In this document: positions 60,777-64,000 of the stretch, in pieces
How positions within the stretch are numbered: position 1 is the first letter of the stretch
Layout: each line of letters starts with the position of its first letter
Assembly: GCA_029262855.1 (NCBI GenBank)
Contig: JAJCYP010000049.1
Location: 1 to 64,000, forward strand
DNA length: 64,000 bases
Reading direction: 5' to 3'
DNA from: Bacteroidota bacterium
Lineage (GTDB): Bacteria; Bacteroidota; Rhodothermia; Rhodothermales; UBA10348
The notes under the pieces: generated by a model
What the model was told of the DNA's origin: nothing
The model's input: the letters and a program-made list of their open reading frames with translations, nothing else
The model's database searches: none
Program-made: the position numbers and the translations under genes

Positions 60777-61070
60777 GTGATCATCTCCTTTGCCGATCGC
60801 GGTTCCGAAGATGTCTTTGACCGGTACAGATCCAAGCGAGCCGGGAGCAGTTGTCCTCCAAATCTCTGGCGGGTGGCTGCCCGCAAATTGGATCTACTCA
60901 ACCAGGCCGGAGCGCTCCTCGACCTGCGGAGCCCACCGGGAAACCGACTTGAAAGGCTAACCGCAGATCGACAGGGACAGTACAGCATCCGCATTAACGA
61001 TCAGTTTCGCATTTGCTTTGTGTGGACCGATAAGGGACCAGCATTTGTCGAGATCACCGACTACCACTAG
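60777..61070 (+). CDS. higB: HigB-type toxin (RelE/ParE superfamily)
   Basis: 97 residues from GTG 60777. IISFADRGSEDVFDRYRSKR, RRKL-like helix (VAARKLDLLNQAGALLDLRS), PPGNRLERL and SIRINDQFRICFVW match HigB host-inhibition proteins, which cleave mRNA on the ribosome. Gene order toxin then antitoxin is typical of higBA. Antitoxin starts 2 bp later. Confidence 0.92.
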   Translation: MIISFADRGSEDVFDRYRSKRAGSSCPPNLWRVAARKLDLLNQAGALLDLRSPPGNRLERLTADRQGQYSIRINDQFRICFVWTDKGPAFVEITDYH

Positions 61071-61072
61071 TG

Positions 61073-61417
61073 ATGACCCGCCTCCCCAAAAACGGCCCGC
61101 CCACTCATCCCGGAGAGATGCTGCTGGAGGAATTCCTGAAGCCGCTCAACATGAGCCAGGTCGATCTGGCGGAGCGGATTCAGGTCTCCTATCCAAGGGT
61201 TAACCAGATAGTCCGCGGCAGGCGCGGGGTTACTCCGGATACGGCACTCCGACTGGCAGCCCTTTTCGGGACCACGCCGGAATTCTGGCTGAACGGCCAG
61301 CTTAACTGGGATCTGTGGCACGCGATGCGAGCCCCATCGGCGAAAATTCTGCAATCGATTAAGCCGGTGTCGGGCAGCCCACCGGCTCATCCCCAGTCGC
61401 GGACCCAACCCGAATAG
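61073..61417 (+). CDS. higA: HigA-type antitoxin (XRE family)
   Basis: 114 residues from ATG 61073 (a GTG codon precedes it). HPGEMLLEEFLKPLNMSQVD begins the HigA domain; HTH in DLAERIQVSYPRVNQIVRGR; RLAALFGTTPEFWLNGQLNW ends it. Longer by a small C-terminal tail than average. Neutralises HigB and represses the operon. Confidence 0.93.
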   Translation: MTRLPKNGPPTHPGEMLLEEFLKPLNMSQVDLAERIQVSYPRVNQIVRGRRGVTPDTALRLAALFGTTPEFWLNGQLNWDLWHAMRAPSAKILQSIKPVSGSPPAHPQSRTQPE

Positions 61418-61896
61418 ACCCTCTGCCCTTCGATAAGACGCTGCCCCATTTTCTGGTAAACAACAAGCGTCCCGTCATCCGTCATTCCCACAGAGCCGTA
61501 TCGCTCTGAAACGTCCGGTACGCGGTGGATGTCCTCACTCGCGCGTCCAGCATCCACACGCGTCAAGTAAACATCCTCCCTGCCGAAGAAATCGGAACGG
61601 ACCGCAACGGCCCCTGCCTTGTTGCTGCACCCGAGTAGTCGCGTGTTGGCCACCTGCGGCCAAAAGTCCTCGATACTAGCCGGTGTCGATCTTGCAGACC
61701 CTGCCATTGAGTTGGCAGAGGGTACGGGCACCGAAATAATTCGCACCGGGGTAAGCCAACGACCGCCCGGGATTGTCGCAGAAGAGAGCGAGACAGCTGG
61801 CAAGGAGTCCTCCTTTACCTGCGACCCAGTTGAAACAACCGGGAACTCCACCGGCGCTGGTGGCGGCGTATACACCATAAACGGTAGCTCCTGCAT
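61387..61896 (-). CDS. Uncertain minus-strand ORF (possible propeller tail)
   Basis: 169 residues. The second half (VAVRSDFFGREDVYLTRVDA, VGMTDDGTLVVYQ) looks like a beta-propeller fragment, whereas the first half is Pro/Ser-rich and unconvincing. It overlaps the higA end and a plus-strand ORF, so at most one of them is real in the overlap. It could be the tail of a degraded gene. Confidence 0.35.
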   Translation of the reverse strand: MQELPFMVYTPPPAPVEFPVVSTGSQVKEDSLPAVSLSSATIPGGRWLTPVRIISVPVPSANSMAGSARSTPASIEDFWPQVANTRLLGCSNKAGAVAVRSDFFGREDVYLTRVDAGRASEDIHRVPDVSERYGSVGMTDDGTLVVYQKMGQRLIEGQRVYSGWVRDWG

Positions 61897-62173
61897 AGAG
61901 TACTATAGTGAGGGGAAAAAGACGTACGCGGCTACCTGGTATAGTCGCATCCCTCCCACGGAGCTTTCGTTACATCATATTGCGACTGTTCAAACGCTGC
62001 TTAATGGTTCTGAGGTAGGGTACGATTCTGAGCCGAAGTTCGCTTCATCTGGTTTGGCCTGCCCGGTGGTCTGGGTATTTGGCGCGGGTGCCATTGATGT
62101 CAACGGATCCCACGACTATCAGACAGACAATGACTCGGTTCTATTTCAACTCCAAAGTACCGTCAGCGGCTGA
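61619..62173 (+). CDS. Uncertain plus-strand ORF upstream of the BNR-like lipoprotein
   Basis: 184 residues from a TTG. The last 95 residues (CIEYYSEGKKTYAATWYSRI, CPVVWVFGAGAIDVNGSHDY) look protein-like, but the first half is antisense to the ORF at 61387-61896 and has no good start. It ends 45 bp before the next gene. Possibly a truncated gene from an AT-richer insertion. Confidence 0.4.
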   Translation: MLLHPSSRVLATCGQKSSILAGVDLADPAIELAEGTGTEIIRTGVSQRPPGIVAEESETAGKESSFTCDPVETTGNSTGAGGGVYTINGSSCIEYYSEGKKTYAATWYSRIPPTELSLHHIATVQTLLNGSEVGYDSEPKFASSGLACPVVWVFGAGAIDVNGSHDYQTDNDSVLFQLQSTVSG

Positions 62174-62218
62174 GTCTCCTGGCGGATCGGGTAGGGACTC
62201 CCCTCCGCCAGGTGTTAC

Positions 62219-63445
62219 ATGAGAAACACTCTATTCCTTTTGCTAGCTTTCTCCGGATGCGACCAGGCGCCCGCACCAACCGCGCCCACGGGGGGCGAAG
62301 AGGATTGGCAGTGGCACCCCCCATCCAGGCTGGTTAACATTGGACGCTATTCTGGGACCTTCGCGTCTGGCCCACTAGATGTGGACGTGACTCCGGACGG
62401 CCGTGCCCATCTTGTCGTGCGCCAAGGGGCGGATACGCTCGCTACTCATGAGCGATTTGACTTGATCTACGGAACAGTGGAGAATGGCAGTTGGACAGAG
62501 GAGGCCCGTTTCTCTGACTATGGGTGGGTGCCCTTCGCATCGGTATCCGCCAACTCTCAGGGTGCCCACGTATTCTGGTCAGGGATCCCCCACGAAAAGC
62601 TTGGTGAGGAGTGGCCGATTTGGAGTAGCCCGGCTGTATTTCACTGCTTCGTAGCAACTCGTGGTTGTTCGCCCCTCCCAACTAAGCTCATCGACTTGAG
62701 CGAACGTGATCGCCGTAGACGCATAAGAGGCCTACATTCCGGCCTTGGACCGCAGGGGGCAGCTCACATAGTCCTCCAAGGCTCGTTTGATGTGCCACTT
62801 ATTACGGTGAGTCCGGACGGGACAACACTAGGTGATCACCGACTTGCGATTCGCAGTTACCCGAATATCTACGCCGTTGAGGATACGGTCCACCACACCT
62901 TTGTTGGGACTCCCAACAGTGCGCTCTACCATTCCCTTATCGTCGACCGGCAGGAAAGCACCCCTCAGTTGGTGTTTGCCCGCGAGTCACACCAGGCCCA
63001 TTTCCCAGCGGTAGCGACAGGGCCAAATGGTGAGCTGCACGTGGTCTTCTACGGTCTGGCGCGTACCGAGAGTCGCAATACCCTCTTCTACCAGCGTTCT
63101 GTCGATGCGGGGGTAACGTGGTCTGCTCCGATGAATCTTCAGGAGTCTGGGAGCCTTTTCTTTATTGCTCCCTCCCTCTTTGTCGATACCGATGGCGGTG
63201 TTCACATCATCAGCACCTTTTTCGGCGATGCGGGGCTCGACGCATCAGGCACGCCGGTCACCACCTTAGTAGACAACTTCTACTCCTTCGTCAAAGATGG
63301 CGTGCCCGTCATAAAAGCAGAGACCGTGTTCCAAAGCGTGAACGCCCTCGGGCCGGCCTTTATCGCCAGTGGCGACGGCCAGAGGGGACTTGCTTATTTA
63401 TATGGGGAAGACGGTTACGTTTACGAGTCATTACTGTCGCGGTGA
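62219..63445 (+). CDS. BNR/sialidase-like beta-propeller lipoprotein
   Basis: 408 residues from ATG 62219. Short lipoprotein signal (MRNTLFLLLAFSGC). The body has repeated strand patterns with Asp-box-like pieces (SVDAGVTWSAPMNL, GPNGELHVVFYG, VDVTPDGRAHLVV), as in BNR-repeat propellers. No sialidase catalytic set is seen. The gene is clearly lower in GC than its surroundings, suggesting acquisition. Function unknown. Confidence 0.75.
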   Translation: MRNTLFLLLAFSGCDQAPAPTAPTGGEEDWQWHPPSRLVNIGRYSGTFASGPLDVDVTPDGRAHLVVRQGADTLATHERFDLIYGTVENGSWTEEARFSDYGWVPFASVSANSQGAHVFWSGIPHEKLGEEWPIWSSPAVFHCFVATRGCSPLPTKLIDLSERDRRRRIRGLHSGLGPQGAAHIVLQGSFDVPLITVSPDGTTLGDHRLAIRSYPNIYAVEDTVHHTFVGTPNSALYHSLIVDRQESTPQLVFARESHQAHFPAVATGPNGELHVVFYGLARTESRNTLFYQRSVDAGVTWSAPMNLQESGSLFFIAPSLFVDTDGGVHIISTFFGDAGLDASGTPVTTLVDNFYSFVKDGVPVIKAETVFQSVNALGPAFIASGDGQRGLAYLYGEDGYVYESLLSR

Positions 63446-63511
63446 GTCACAACGGAACCGCCGTTACACTCTCGTGATGCTTTCGGCGCCTAAATCTCCG
63501 TTCTTACCCCC

Positions 63512-64000
63512 ATGCGCCGCATCCTCCTCGTTGAAGACGATCCAGACATCGCCAAGTTGATTCGGGTCAACCTGGAGGGCGAGGGATATACGATTCGGCA
63601 CGAGTCCAATGGACGGGCCGCGCTGGAGGTCGCCCAGGAGCGGGAATTCGAATGCATCATTCTGGACCTGATGCTGCCGGGTATGGACGGCCTGGAGTTC
63701 TGCAAGCGATTCAGACGCGACGATCCGGTCACGCCCATCATCATGCTGACCGCCAAGTCTGAAGAGCTTGACCGCGTGCTCGGACTGGAGATCGGTGCCG
63801 ACGACTACCTCACCAAGCCTTTCAGCGTCAGAGAACTGCTGGCCCGAATCAAGGCGATCCAGCGCCGCATGGAGACCAATCTCCAGGAGCAATCGACCCG
63901 AAAGGAACCCGATTCGGCTACCTTCGGCCCGCTTCACATTCACTTTGTCAAGAGACGCGTGACGCTGGCCGAGCAGAACGTGACCCTGACCGCGAGGGAG
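63512..64000 (+). CDS. OmpR/PhoB-family response regulator (partial, runs off right edge)
   Basis: 163 codons visible from ATG 63512. Receiver domain with acidic pair in LVEDDPD, phospho-acceptor Asp in CIILDLMLPGMDG, Thr in MLTAKS and Lys in YLTKPFS. A linker leads into the start of a winged-helix domain (PLHIHFVKRRVTL, LTAREF-like). A cognate kinase may follow beyond the window. Confidence 0.92.
   Translation, partial: MRRILLVEDDPDIAKLIRVNLEGEGYTIRHESNGRAALEVAQEREFECIILDLMLPGMDGLEFCKRFRRDDPVTPIIMLTAKSEELDRVLGLEIGADDYLTKPFSVRELLARIKAIQRRMETNLQEQSTRKEPDSATFGPLHIHFVKRRVTLAEQNVTLTARE

Overview
The window looks like a chromosome segment of a high-GC marine member of the Bacteroidota/Rhodothermota assemblage (Rhodothermales- or Balneolales-like). 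This rests on T9SS-type C-terminal sorting sequences (one contains YPNPFNPSTT), a PorV-like protein, a carboxypeptidase-regulatory-domain TonB-dependent receptor, a hybrid two-component system, many TPR lipoproteins, weak ribosome binding sites and high GC outside one AT-richer patch. The assignment is inferred from gene content; no rRNA or tRNA was found.

Region 1 (1-12386, minus strand) is a set of four exported proteins: a FecR-domain/TPR protein, a 997-residue TPR-CHAT protein with an intact His/Cys dyad, a 187-residue secreted protein, and a giant mosaic protein of more than 2,500 residues that runs off the left edge. The giant protein carries FG-GAP repeats, two beta-helix blocks, a propeller and a metzincin zinc site, HEVGHVIGLVH. 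This is the best candidate for an undescribed system, perhaps a secreted protease or adhesin with its own envelope processing partner. Region 2 (12.7-20 kb) holds an IS4-type transposase relic, an esterase-like protein without its nucleophile, a TPR protein coupled to a hybrid two-component sensor whose AraC output domain is frameshifted, and an RND efflux relic.

Region 3 (20-24.4 kb) carries an SDR, a HmuY-like secreted protein, xylulokinase and a SurA/PpiC-type lipoprotein. The last is the end of a minus-strand operon (34003 to 22915): CBM9-like T9SS protein, TonB receptor, 1,100-residue surface protein, PorV-like protein, PpiC. Next to it (34.2-46 kb) are GH3, a sodium:solute symporter, GH81, GH16, a LacI regulator and an SGNH hydrolase. 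Together they form a laminarin (beta-1,3-glucan) utilisation locus without SusD. Near-identical 14-bp operators upstream of lacI and upstream of the CBM9/TonB operon suggest one LacI regulon.

Region 4 (46-58.5 kb) is housekeeping and redox: a TPR lipoprotein, Rrf2-SDR-MerA-like operon, VapBC, a sterol desaturase-like hydroxylase, a SnoaL-like protein, an amidohydrolase, a gluconate-dehydrogenase-like cassette with a RidA lipoprotein, a zinc alcohol dehydrogenase and a class III-like sirtuin. Region 5 (58.8-61.4 kb) is a defence/addiction patch with PIN toxin/RHH antitoxin, DUF4160/DUF2442 and HigBA. It is followed by an AT-richer stretch with a BNR-like lipoprotein and, at the right edge, the start of an OmpR-type response regulator.
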